Part shown: positions 1 to 6,552 of the stretch, one piece after another | Layout: every line of letters starts with the position of its first letter | Position numbering within the stretch: position 1 is the first letter of the stretch | Source: a bacterium | GTDB lineage: Bacteria; Auribacterota; Auribacteria; Auribacterales; Auribacteraceae | Direction: 5' to 3' | DNA: 8,161 nucleotides | Assembly (NCBI GenBank): GCA_021161885.1 | Contig: JAGGZS010000213.1 | Location: 1 to 8,161 of the forward strand | Notes under the pieces: model-generated | Told to the model about the DNA's origin: nothing | The model's database searches: none | Seen by the model: only the letters and a program-made list of their open reading frames with translations | Made by a program: the position numbers and the translations under genes

Positions 1-37
1 CTTTTAATCCGCATTATAACAAATTTAACACTCTTTT

Positions 38-622
38 TTATATGATTTTATTTCGCAACACTCCCACATTTAATCCTAAAAAATTTTCCGGCTGCCAAGT
101 AATGTAAGCCAAATCAATCCATACGCGTTTGCTTTCAAAATAGTTGTCTAATGTCTGGTTTGCGGACACAGGGTCTTGCGAACCTGAAGCGATCTGAAAA
201 GCAAAATCGATATCCTCATTTATCCGGGCGAATATACCGACTCTCGCTCGAATACGCTGTCTATTTCGGGTTGTTTCCCGATTATCTCTTTGAGCCTGAT
301 TAAGATTATGACGTCGGCCTGCGGCTCTTATTATTTCATGGCGGTACCTGAAATCGCCTTTAATCTTTATTCTTTCAGTCCATATAGATTTAGGGGCTAT
401 ATCTTTCAAAGTAAGCGGCATAGCCGATACGTCGGCATACTTTTTTTCCTCAAGATATTTTACCCTATTTGATAAATTTTCTATCAAAATGCTTTGTTCT
501 ATTAAAATCTTTTTAAGTTTTGATATGTCTTTTTGCTCATTACAAAAAACTAATAACGGACAATATATAAACAGAACAAAACAAAAAATAAAGCTAATTG
601 TTATTTTCATTTTGTATAACAT
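38..622 (-). CDS. Putative porin (Porin_5-like), N-terminal part only; probably truncated
   Basis: This encodes 194 residues. There is a hydrophobic Sec-type signal peptide (about residues 5-27), then a charged coiled-coil stretch (about 31-61, heptad-like K/L/I pattern), then a section with IKIKGDFRYRHE, a run of RNRQRIRAR and the segment FQIASGSQDPVSANQTL. That order and those motifs are what I know from putative porins of the Porin_5 type, which form outer-membrane beta-barrels and are usually 400 or more residues. Here the frame stops at GVLRNKII, about where such proteins have a G-K-M-K-N-P-F-like strand, so most of the barrel is missing. Only 37 bp remain downstream in the window, so I cannot see whether the rest continues in another frame. 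Met5 (ATG at 608-610) is an equally good start, because the AGG upstream abuts the first ATG. The gene lies downstream of phoR on the same strand (89-bp gap), so it could be a Pho-controlled porin, but that is inference. Confidence 0.7.
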   Translation of the reverse strand: MLYKMKITISFIFCFVLFIYCPLLVFCNEQKDISKLKKILIEQSILIENLSNRVKYLEEKKYADVSAMPLTLKDIAPKSIWTERIKIKGDFRYRHEIIRAAGRRHNLNQAQRDNRETTRNRQRIRARVGIFARINEDIDFAFQIASGSQDPVSANQTLDNYFESKRVWIDLAYITWQPENFLGLNVGVLRNKII

Positions 623-711
623 CCTGCATTAAAAGGGTAACATGTTGATATTAAACTATTTGATAAATTTATATTAAATTTAAATTAATTTGGCATAAAT
701 TCACAGATATA

Positions 712-2496
712 TCAATTATAGATATTGGGTAAATGAACAGTAAAAACCGATCCTTTTGCGGGTTTGCTTTGGACAGTTACATGCCCGTTATGGGCGGACA
801 TAATAAATTTTACGATAGACAGCCCTAACCCTGTACCGCCTTCTTCCCTGCTTCTTGCTTTATCAACCCTGTAAAAACGCTCGAATAGGCGGGGTATATG
901 TTCGTTTTCTATACCGCATCCCTGATCTTTTATATGGATTAAGATTTCAAATTCGTTTACGGTTGTTTGTATGTTGACTATGCTTCCTTGCGGACTATAT
1001 TTTACGGCATTATCTATTAAATTCACAAAAACTTGTTCAAGCAATAAAGAATTAATACTGCAACTGATATTTTCATCGGTTTTTAAAAAAAGTTTAATAT
1101 TTTTCTTCTTTGCTTTTATCCCGCATAAACTGATTGCGGATTTAAGCACCTCAGCAATGTTTCCGGCAGACCGGCTGATAAATTTTTTTTCAGCATCGTT
1201 TTCGATTTTAGACAACATTAACAAGTCGTCAACAAGAGTATTTAGCCTGTTCGCCTGTTTTTCTATTATATTTAAAAACCTTTTTGCATCTCTATGATTA
1301 TGATTTTTTAAACCGCCGTCTTTCAATGTCTCAACAAAACCTTTTATTAAAGTCAACGGCGTTTTTATTTCATGAGAAACATTAGTTACAAATTCACGCC
1401 TATGATTTTCAAGCATATACAGTTTAGTAATATCCTTCAATACTATCAAAACACCTATTTTCTTATTTTCCGAATCATAAAGAGAATTCGCGTAACCCCG
1501 TAAAATAATTTTTTTTTCATTTGTTAAAACAACTTTTTGTTCCAAAGATTTTTCAGTGCGCAGCGCATCTTTCACAAATCCTTGAATTTGGGTATTTCTT
1601 ATGATTTCCTGAACCAATTTATTTTTCACTTCATCGGGATTAACATTAATAACCGCGGCAGCTGAGGCATTTATGGTAATTATACGTTCATTTGTCCTGA
1701 CAACTAAAATACCTTCGACCATACTGGATAAAATAGTATCGATTTCTTTACGGTGTTCTATTATTGTTTTTATGCGGTTATCAAGCTGTTCTGCCATATT
1801 GTTCAGCGATATTGAAAGGTTTTTCAGTTCAGCGATATTTGACGGTATAATCCTATGGCAAAAATTTCCTTGGGCAAACTTTTCGGCTCCTTTACGAATA
1901 TTTTCTATCGGTTTCGTTATACGCTTGCTTGCAATCCAGCAGATTAACGCTGACAAAACGGCAATTATCAATCCGAAAAAGATTAATTTAAAAAAAATAT
2001 CCGTTAAAGTGCGTTTTATTGCCTTAACGGATACCGATGTCCGCAGAAATCCGATTACATTACCATTTGATTGTAATTCAATCGCCACATACATCATATT
2101 ATAATCAAGCGTTGAGCTGTATCTTATACTTGAACCGTAGTCATTGGTTAAAGCGGTTTTAAGTTCAGGGCGGTCGGCATGGTTTTCCATTAAGGCAGGG
2201 TCTTCATTAGAATCGGCGACAACCTGTCCTGAAGGCAGTATCACGGTTACACGAGATTTCGTCTGAGTGCCGAGTTTTTTGGCTAATAAATTTATTTCCT
2301 TATATTTATGTTCTTCAATCATTGATGTTGCTTTTGGAGCAAAAAAACAGGCTCTCGCAAAAAGGCTGTTTTTTGTCTGATCAAGATAAAATTGCCGCAA
2401 CGATTTTGAGGCGTAGAAAGTTATCGCAGTAAGCGATAACAAGGTAACAAGCATATATGACGGAAACAAGCGCCAAATTAATTTATTTTTTCTCAC
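712..2496 (-). CDS. phoR: PhoR-type sensor histidine kinase
   Basis: This is a membrane histidine kinase of 594 residues. Order of parts: TM helix about 12-30; periplasmic sensor about 31-165, including a segment (about 80-155) with VVADSNEDP, ENHADRPE and SSIRYSST that resembles the small Cache-like domain of PhoR proteins; TM helix about 168-189; HAMP about 190-242; PAS about 250-358; HisKA with H box NVSHEIKTP, phospho-acceptor His375; HATPase with N box NLIDNAVKYSP (Asn496), G1 DQGCGI (524-529) and G2 GGTGLGLS (553-560). All catalytic motifs are intact. The start is GTG at 2494-2496, supported by AAGGAAA seven bases upstream; the next Met is residue 15, inside TM1. It lies 13 bp after the phoB stop and is almost certainly co-transcribed with it. 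Expected role: autophosphorylation and phosphotransfer to PhoB in response to phosphate limitation. The stimulus is inferred from family and pairing, not seen. Confidence 0.93.
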   Translation of the reverse strand: MRKNKLIWRLFPSYMLVTLLSLTAITFYASKSLRQFYLDQTKNSLFARACFFAPKATSMIEEHKYKEINLLAKKLGTQTKSRVTVILPSGQVVADSNEDPALMENHADRPELKTALTNDYGSSIRYSSTLDYNMMYVAIELQSNGNVIGFLRTSVSVKAIKRTLTDIFFKLIFFGLIIAVLSALICWIASKRITKPIENIRKGAEKFAQGNFCHRIIPSNIAELKNLSISLNNMAEQLDNRIKTIIEHRKEIDTILSSMVEGILVVRTNERIITINASAAAVINVNPDEVKNKLVQEIIRNTQIQGFVKDALRTEKSLEQKVVLTNEKKIILRGYANSLYDSENKKIGVLIVLKDITKLYMLENHRREFVTNVSHEIKTPLTLIKGFVETLKDGGLKNHNHRDAKRFLNIIEKQANRLNTLVDDLLMLSKIENDAEKKFISRSAGNIAEVLKSAISLCGIKAKKKNIKLFLKTDENISCSINSLLLEQVFVNLIDNAVKYSPQGSIVNIQTTVNEFEILIHIKDQGCGIENEHIPRLFERFYRVDKARSREEGGTGLGLSIVKFIMSAHNGHVTVQSKPAKGSVFTVHLPNIYN

Positions 2497-2509
2497 GTTT
2501 TTTCCTTAT

Positions 2510-3196
2510 TTATTCTTGAAATTTGTATCCGACACCTCGGACGGTTTGTATATATTTGCCGTAATCGCCCAATTTTTTACGCAACCCTACAATCTGAACG
2601 TCAACAGAGCGTTCGGTTACAGGGTAATCTTCGCCTCTTACGGCGTCAACGATTTGATATCTTGTAAAAACCCAGCCCGGGCGTTTTGCTAAAAACCTGA
2701 GAATGTTGAATTCCGTATATGTTAAATCCACAGGTTTGCCGTCAACAAACACTTCATGGCGACCGTTATGAATAAGAATTTCATGTATTTTTAATAAATC
2801 AGCTTCATTATTTTTATCGGCTGTTTTGCGGCGCAGCACTGCCTTGACGCGGGCAGCAAGCACACGGGGGCTGAACGGTTTGGTTATATAGTCGTCAGCG
2901 CCAAGTTCAAGCCCTATAACTATGTCTGATTCTTCGGTTTTGGCGGTCAGCATAATTACGGGGATATGCTGGGTTTGTGAATCTTTCTTTAATGATTTGC
3001 ATACGTCAAGCCCGGTAATGTTAGGAAGCATCAGGTCAAGAATAATCAAGTCTGGCATTTCTTCTTTTGCTTTTACAAACGCCTTGTCTCCGGAATCGGC
3101 TTGAATTACTTTATAACCTTCTTTGCTTAAGGTAAAATTTATAAGTTCCAAAATATCGTGTTCGTCGTCCACTGCCAGTATCTTATGTTTTCCCAT
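2510..3196 (-). CDS. phoB: PhoB-type response regulator (OmpR/PhoB family)
   Basis: This encodes 228 residues. The N-terminal receiver domain (about 4-122) has the acidic pocket Asp10-Asp11-Glu12, phospho-acceptor Asp54 in ILDLMLP, switch Thr84 (MLTAK) and Lys106 in the TKPFSP motif. The C-terminal winged-helix DNA-binding domain (about 130-226) has LTYTEFNILRFLA and the recognition-helix region ERSVDVQIVGLRKKLG, ending in TVRGVGYKF. Length and motifs match full-length PhoB. The ATG at 3194-3196 has an AAAGGAAAAGGAAA ribosome-binding stretch directly upstream. It is first in the phoB-phoR operon and presumably controls Pho regulon genes, perhaps including the downstream porin-like gene. I could not find a convincing Pho box upstream. 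The PhoB assignment over other OmpR-family regulators rests on sequence resemblance and the PhoR-like partner. Confidence 0.92.
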   Translation of the reverse strand: MGKHKILAVDDEHDILELINFTLSKEGYKVIQADSGDKAFVKAKEEMPDLIILDLMLPNITGLDVCKSLKKDSQTQHIPVIMLTAKTEESDIVIGLELGADDYITKPFSPRVLAARVKAVLRRKTADKNNEADLLKIHEILIHNGRHEVFVDGKPVDLTYTEFNILRFLAKRPGWVFTRYQIVDAVRGEDYPVTERSVDVQIVGLRKKLGDYGKYIQTVRGVGYKFQE

Positions 3197-3264
3197 TTTC
3201 CTTTTCCTTTTAAGATTTAAAAATTATTATTACGCCTTAAACAAACTGTATAATAAAAAATTTT

Positions 3265-3298
3265 AGGGTACCTAAATAAAATCATACGAGAGTACCCT
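3265..3298. repeat. Inverted repeat upstream of phoB (AGGGTAC / GTACCCT)
   Basis: AGGGTAC (3265-3271) and GTACCCT (3292-3298) are perfect 7-bp reverse complements separated by 20 bp. Read on the phoB strand, the second arm is followed by AAAATTTTTTATTATA, so the element has hairpin-plus-T-tract character. It could be a weak terminator or attenuator in the phoB leader, or an operator dyad. The long loop makes a stable terminator uncertain. A -10-like TATTAT lies at 3252-3257 on the minus strand, without a good -35. Confidence 0.35.
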
Positions 3299-3479
3299 GA
3301 TAATGGTATTATTTTTTAAAAATGTTACATTTTTATTAAGGCACGATTAGATTTGCATAAAACGGGAATTTTTTGTCTGTTTATCAAGTATATTACAACC
3401 TGTATGCGTGAAAATCAATCCATTTATGATAATCGTCTATGGTGTATATTGATATTTCATTTGATTTTAAGGACTCACA

Positions 3480-3530
3480 ATGATAGTTTCAGTGTATAAA
3501 ATTTCTACAATCTTAAAAAAATTAAGTTGA
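3480..3530 (+). CDS. Possible 16-residue upstream ORF / leader peptide
   Basis: ATG at 3480-3482 opens a short frame encoding MIVSVYKISTILKKLS and ends at TGA 3528-3530, 15 bp before the transporter ATG. An AAGGA Shine-Dalgarno (3469-3473) sits six bases upstream, clearly better than the weak GAGAAAG-type signal before the transporter. The peptide has no codon run typical of an amino-acid attenuator. It may be a coupling or leader ORF, or chance in AT-rich DNA. Confidence 0.3.
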   Translation: MIVSVYKISTILKKLS

Positions 3531-3545
3531 GAAAGAATATTATTT

Positions 3546-4505
3546 ATGGATCCGATAACAGTTTTTGAACATATTTTATCTGTAATGCTCCAAATAGCTA
3601 TTATAGGTCTTATTGGATTTTTTGCTTTACGCAAAGGGATAATAAAAGAATCCGCTCTTTTAGGCTTGAGCCGGCTTGTAACGGAAATAGCTTTCCCATG
3701 CTATATTTTCGTGCATATAACGAAAAATATTGAGATTAAAAGCGTACTTAACCTTTTTTGGCTTCCTTTAGGCTGTTGTGTTTTGCTTTTTTTAGGGTTT
3801 ATTTTAGCTTGGAGTTATCTGAAAATCGACAAAAAAATTGAAGAAAAAGGGGAATTCACTCTTCTGGTTACTTTTCATAACGCGGTTTATCTGCCAATTC
3901 CGCTAATTATGTCTTTATTCTCACAAGCACAGCAACATAAAATGTTTCTGTACTTGTTTGCTTTTAACATTCCTTTTTCTGCTTTGCTTTTCACTGTAGG
4001 CCCTCATGTGCTTAACAGGTCGCGCGGGTTTAAGTTCTCATGGCGCAGGCTGTTTAACAATCCGGTAATTGCGGTTTTATTTTCTTTATTTTTAGCAGCC
4101 ACAGGACTGCACCGTTATATTCCGAACACCGTAGAATTAAGTTTAGAGATGGTATCTAAAATAACCGTACCTCTTGTAATGATGATTATAGGCGGGATTA
4201 TCTTAATTAATTACAGAGCGCCTAAACCGGCTCATCCGCTTACTATTTTAAAAATATCGTTTTTAAAAATTATTGTTATTCCGTTTATTGTATTGGGTTT
4301 GATTCTTTTATTCAAAATACCTTATGAGTTTGCTGTGCTTTTTATGATTCAAGCATGTATGCCCTCGGCCTCAACCTTACCGCTTATAGCGCGCAACGAG
4401 AATGCCGATTATAAACTTACAGGCACAACCATTTTCTGGAGTTATCTGTTGTCGTTAATTACAATACCTTTGTTTATAGCTTTATATTTTTTATCCATAC
4501 GTTAA
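3546..4505 (+). CDS. AEC family transporter (auxin efflux carrier / malate permease type)
   Basis: This is a polytopic inner-membrane protein of 319 residues with about ten hydrophobic segments in two five-helix halves: roughly 12-30, 43-59, 68-92, 108-124, 132-152, 173-190, 205-222, 232-254, 258-275 and 296-316. Family-like landmarks are the early FALRKGIIKESALLGLSRLV segment after TM1, FHNAVYLPIPL (about 110-120), the NPVIAVLFS start of the second half (about 172) and the broken-helix MPSAST segment (about 282-287) followed by ARNENADYKL. Length fits the family (about 300-320). Members move organic anions such as malate or other small solutes; the substrate cannot be read from the sequence. 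The start ATG has only a weak ribosome-binding site, and a short ORF precedes it by 15 bp. A small lipoprotein gene follows after 24 bp and is probably co-transcribed. Confidence 0.88.
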   Translation: MDPITVFEHILSVMLQIAIIGLIGFFALRKGIIKESALLGLSRLVTEIAFPCYIFVHITKNIEIKSVLNLFWLPLGCCVLLFLGFILAWSYLKIDKKIEEKGEFTLLVTFHNAVYLPIPLIMSLFSQAQQHKMFLYLFAFNIPFSALLFTVGPHVLNRSRGFKFSWRRLFNNPVIAVLFSLFLAATGLHRYIPNTVELSLEMVSKITVPLVMMIIGGIILINYRAPKPAHPLTILKISFLKIIVIPFIVLGLILLFKIPYEFAVLFMIQACMPSASTLPLIARNENADYKLTGTTIFWSYLLSLITIPLFIALYFLSIR

Positions 4506-4529
4506 CCTCAAAAAAAAGGAATTTTTTTT

Positions 4530-4832
4530 ATGAAAACTTTTGCCGCCCTGTCGGCTTTGACAGTATTAACATTGTTTTTATTCGGATGCGCAGCCAACCA
4601 AACTGAAAAGGACGACTCGTCATACTGGGCAAGGGATGTTATTATAGAATTCACACGGGACACAAGCCCATCGCAAAAAAAGGCGTTTTACAAAAAATAC
4701 AATCTTGAATTCATTGCCCAATACGATAACGATACGGTAAAATGCCGGATACTCACTGGGGAATCCATCGACGATTTTATAGATAGCTTATCCGTAAACC
4801 CTAAGATAAAAAAAATTGAACCGGCAACATAA
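4530..4832 (+). CDS. Small lipoprotein with stand-alone inhibitor I9 / subtilisin-propeptide-like domain
   Basis: This encodes 100 residues. The N-terminus is a lipoprotein signal peptide with lipobox LFGC and lipidated Cys20. The mature region from about residue 36 reads like a subtilase prodomain. A beta strand (DVIIEFTRDTS) is followed by a helix (PSQKKAFYKKYNL), a strand pair (EFIAQYDNDTVKCRI), a second helix (SIDDFIDSLSVNP) and the closing KIKKIEP, comparable to the V-x-x-(A/V)-E-P end of I9 and fervidolysin-type propeptides. There is no protease domain after it: the protein ends at EPAT, and no subtilase is encoded in the window. It could be a membrane-anchored protease inhibitor or chaperone, or a reused ferredoxin-like fold. 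AAGGAA eight bases before the ATG is a good ribosome-binding site. It lies 24 bp after the AEC transporter. The lipoprotein call is strong; the I9 fold is from pattern recognition only. Confidence 0.72.
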   Translation: MKTFAALSALTVLTLFLFGCAANQTEKDDSSYWARDVIIEFTRDTSPSQKKAFYKKYNLEFIAQYDNDTVKCRILTGESIDDFIDSLSVNPKIKKIEPAT

Positions 4833-4843
4833 TTTTTGCGGTT
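4819..4843. terminator. Shared hairpin terminator between convergent genes
   Basis: On the minus strand, AACCGCAA pairs with TTGCCGGTT (one bulged C, 8-nt loop) and is followed within three bases by an eight-T run, a good intrinsic terminator for the epimerase gene. On the plus strand the same stem is followed after about ten bases by a T-tract at 4853-4862, a weaker terminator for the transporter/lipoprotein unit. The stem contains the lipoprotein stop codon (4830-4832) and overlaps the epimerase stop codon (4842-4844). Confidence 0.6.
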
Positions 4844-5813
4844 ATGCCTGCATATTTTTTTTAGTATAATCAATTACGGAATCTAATATCTGGTCAAGAG
4901 AATAAGTGGGATTATATCCGATTATTTTATGTATTTTACTTATATCGGGAACTCGGCGCATCATATCGTCGAACCCTTTTTCGTAGGCTTTGTCATAAGG
5001 TATTTTCTGGATTTGGGAACTGCTGTTTGTTTTGTCTTTAATTTTTACGGCAAGATCATAAATTGATATTTCTTCATTCGCGCCTATATTAAAAACATTG
5101 CCCAGCGCTTGCGGGGTGTCCATAAGATTCACAAGCGCTCTTATGACATCTCCTACATATGTAAAACATCTTGTCTGGGTACCGTCTCCATAAACAGTTA
5201 TGGGTTCGCCCTTTAATGCCTGTTTGACAAACCTTGGTATCACCATTCCGTAATGCCCGACTTGGCGAGGCCCTACGGTATTAAAAAGACGAACGATAAT
5301 CACTGGTAATGCGTACTGACGATGGTAAGCGATCCCCAAAAATTCGTCTATGGCTTTTGAACAGGCATAACTCCAGCGGCTGTATTTTGTGGCGCCCATC
5401 AATCTGTCGTCGTCTTCGTTAAAAGGAACAGCAGTATTTTTCCCATACACTTCGGAACTTGACATTATAATAATTTTTCGGTTAAATTTATGTGCTATTT
5501 CAAGGACACGTTCCGTACCGGCTATATTAGTTGATATTGTGTGCACCGGTTTTTCAATAATAAGTTTTACACCTACTGCCGCGGCAAGATGATATATTCG
5601 GTCGCACTGTTCTATAAGAAGATGCATAATATTTTCGTTAAGCACCGTATCTCTTACAAGATTAAAATTCGGATTTTCAAGCAGATGGCTGATATTCTCT
5701 ATTGTGCCGGTACTGAAATCGTCTATAACAGTAATTTGGTTGCCCTTTTTAATAAGGTATTCGCAAAGGTGCGAACCGATAAACCCGGCGCCGCCGGTTA
5801 CTAAAATACGCAT
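4842..5813 (-). CDS. NAD-dependent sugar-nucleotide epimerase/decarboxylase (extended SDR)
   Basis: This cytoplasmic enzyme has 323 residues, the usual length for extended short-chain dehydrogenases acting on nucleotide sugars. The N-terminal Rossmann motif is GGAGFIG (Gly7, Gly10, Gly13), with Asp31-Asp32 at the end of strand 2 indicating NAD over NADP. The catalytic region is SSSEVYG (118-124) and the YxxxK pair Tyr149-Lys153 (YACSK). Then come RLFNTVGPRQ (175-184), MVIPRFVKQAL, YGDGTQTRCFTYVGDV (208-223) and RRVPDISKIHKIIGYNP (286-302). The Glu after the serine pair, and an Arg in the late RRVPDI segment, match residues used by UDP-glucuronate decarboxylases (UDP-xylose synthase, ArnA). 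TVGPRQ-x-GHYGMVIPRF resembles proteins often labelled UDP-glucose 4-epimerase. I therefore leave the substrate open. AGGAGA five bases before the ATG fixes the start. It likely supplies precursors for surface polysaccharide. It is convergent with the lipoprotein gene and divergent from the HELNH protease gene. Confidence 0.88.
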   Translation of the reverse strand: MRILVTGGAGFIGSHLCEYLIKKGNQITVIDDFSTGTIENISHLLENPNFNLVRDTVLNENIMHLLIEQCDRIYHLAAAVGVKLIIEKPVHTISTNIAGTERVLEIAHKFNRKIIIMSSSEVYGKNTAVPFNEDDDRLMGATKYSRWSYACSKAIDEFLGIAYHRQYALPVIIVRLFNTVGPRQVGHYGMVIPRFVKQALKGEPITVYGDGTQTRCFTYVGDVIRALVNLMDTPQALGNVFNIGANEEISIYDLAVKIKDKTNSSSQIQKIPYDKAYEKGFDDMMRRVPDISKIHKIIGYNPTYSLDQILDSVIDYTKKNMQA

Positions 5814-5836
5814 AACTTCTCCTTTTGTTTATTTAA

Positions 5837-5865
5837 AGGATAGGTAAAATATTTTATCAAATCAA
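5837..5865 (-). promoter_or_regulatory. Candidate sigma70 promoter for the epimerase gene
   Basis: On the minus strand TTGATT (5860-5865), a 17-bp spacer and TATCCT (5837-5842) lie just upstream of the epimerase ribosome-binding site, giving a leader of about 15-20 bases. Each hexamer matches consensus at four of six positions. The -35 touches the start region of the divergent gene. Confidence 0.4.
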
Positions 5866-6552
5866 GTGAAAACAATGTTGAAAAAATTTTTTTATTTTAT
5901 AACCGCCTGTTTTTTACTGCCCGTTTGCTGTATTGTATGTAAAATATTTTTTCTGGTATTGGTCTCATCCGACAAACTGTGGATATGTTTTTCTTCAGGT
6001 TTTGCCTTATCCGTATCTTTTGTTTACATAAAAGGTTATATCGGCAGAGTATATATTTTTTTTCACGAATTGAACCATGCGTTTTGGAGCGCTCTGGCGG
6101 GTATCCCCGTTACGGATTTCTCACTGGATAAAAAAGGCGGGCATATAGAGGTTGAACGGCTTAATGTTATTGCCGCACTCGGTCCTTACTTTTTTTCCAT
6201 TCCTTTTGCGGTGCTTATAATCTTTCATTCATCGCTTATTTTTTTTACTAATCCACATCCTTTATTACTGTATAGCGAATACACTGCCTGCGGTTTTTTT
6301 ATCGGTTGGCATATTGTCACATCTTTTCACGTAATTCGTTTAGGGCAAAACGAGCTTAAACGGCTGGGTGTTTTTTTTTCTATTTGCGCTATTTTATTTA
6401 TTTTTCTTTTCCTGAACGGAATATTTTTATCAATTCTTTCGCCGAATTTTTATCTTGCTAATTATTTTAAACTAAGTTATAAAGAGACAATAAATATTTA
6501 TTCCAAACTATTTCAGCTAATCATTAACGCATATAACCAAATATTAAAATAA
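5866..6552 (+). CDS. Membrane zinc metalloprotease, M50B-like (HELNH motif)
   Basis: This multi-pass membrane protein has 228 residues from the GTG at 5866. ATG at 5875 (residue 4) is more likely the true start, because AAGTGA then sits five bases upstream of it. Hydrophobic segments are about 8-33, 38-55, 103-127, 138-155 and 168-192. The key feature is HELNHAFWSALAG (67-79), an HExxH zinc motif beside a membrane segment. It is followed by IPVTDFSLDKKGGHIEVE (a short beta hairpin with GG) and ALGPYFFSIPF (104-114). This layout resembles the M50B-like membrane peptidases, in which the HExxH helix is followed by a G-x-x-G-P helix. A third ligand is not certain; candidates are His149, His155 or Glu163 in GQNELKRLG, where related proteins often have an acidic residue. 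It may cut within or near the membrane, or be an inactive relative. Its stop overlaps the next start (TAATG), so it is translationally coupled to a lipoprotein. Confidence 0.68.
   Translation: MKTMLKKFFYFITACFLLPVCCIVCKIFFLVLVSSDKLWICFSSGFALSVSFVYIKGYIGRVYIFFHELNHAFWSALAGIPVTDFSLDKKGGHIEVERLNVIAALGPYFFSIPFAVLIIFHSSLIFFTNPHPLLLYSEYTACGFFIGWHIVTSFHVIRLGQNELKRLGVFFSICAILFIFLFLNGIFLSILSPNFYLANYFKLSYKETINIYSKLFQLIINAYNQILK

Larger units (their letters stand above)
3197..3545. other. 349-bp divergent intergenic region between phoB and the AEC transporter gene
   Basis: This AT-rich region separates two divergently transcribed genes and should carry both promoters. I see the inverted repeat at 3265-3298, a short upstream ORF at 3480-3530, and scattered -10-like sequences (for example TATATT 3445-3450 on plus, TATTAT 3252-3257 on minus), none paired with a good -35. 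No riboswitch, tRNA or longer coding frame is evident. Confidence 0.5.

Noticed and set aside
1..40. Frameshifted continuation of the porin
   Set aside because: One alternative minus-strand frame stays open through the last bases, but its residues do not resemble the expected barrel strand and too little sequence remains.
971..2104. Plus-strand open frames opposite phoR (971-1297 and 1673-2104)
   Set aside because: They lie antisense within a gene whose domains are all intact, and their translations show no domain or ribosome-binding site; they are shadows.
3197..3545. Search for a Pho box (CTGTCAT-like direct repeats) upstream of phoB and the transporter
   Set aside because: Isolated CTGT and TGTTACAT fragments occur, but no two spaced 7-mers match well enough to call a site.
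5389..5804. Plus-strand open frames opposite the epimerase gene
   Set aside because: They are antisense to a complete catalytic domain, with no recognisable protein features.
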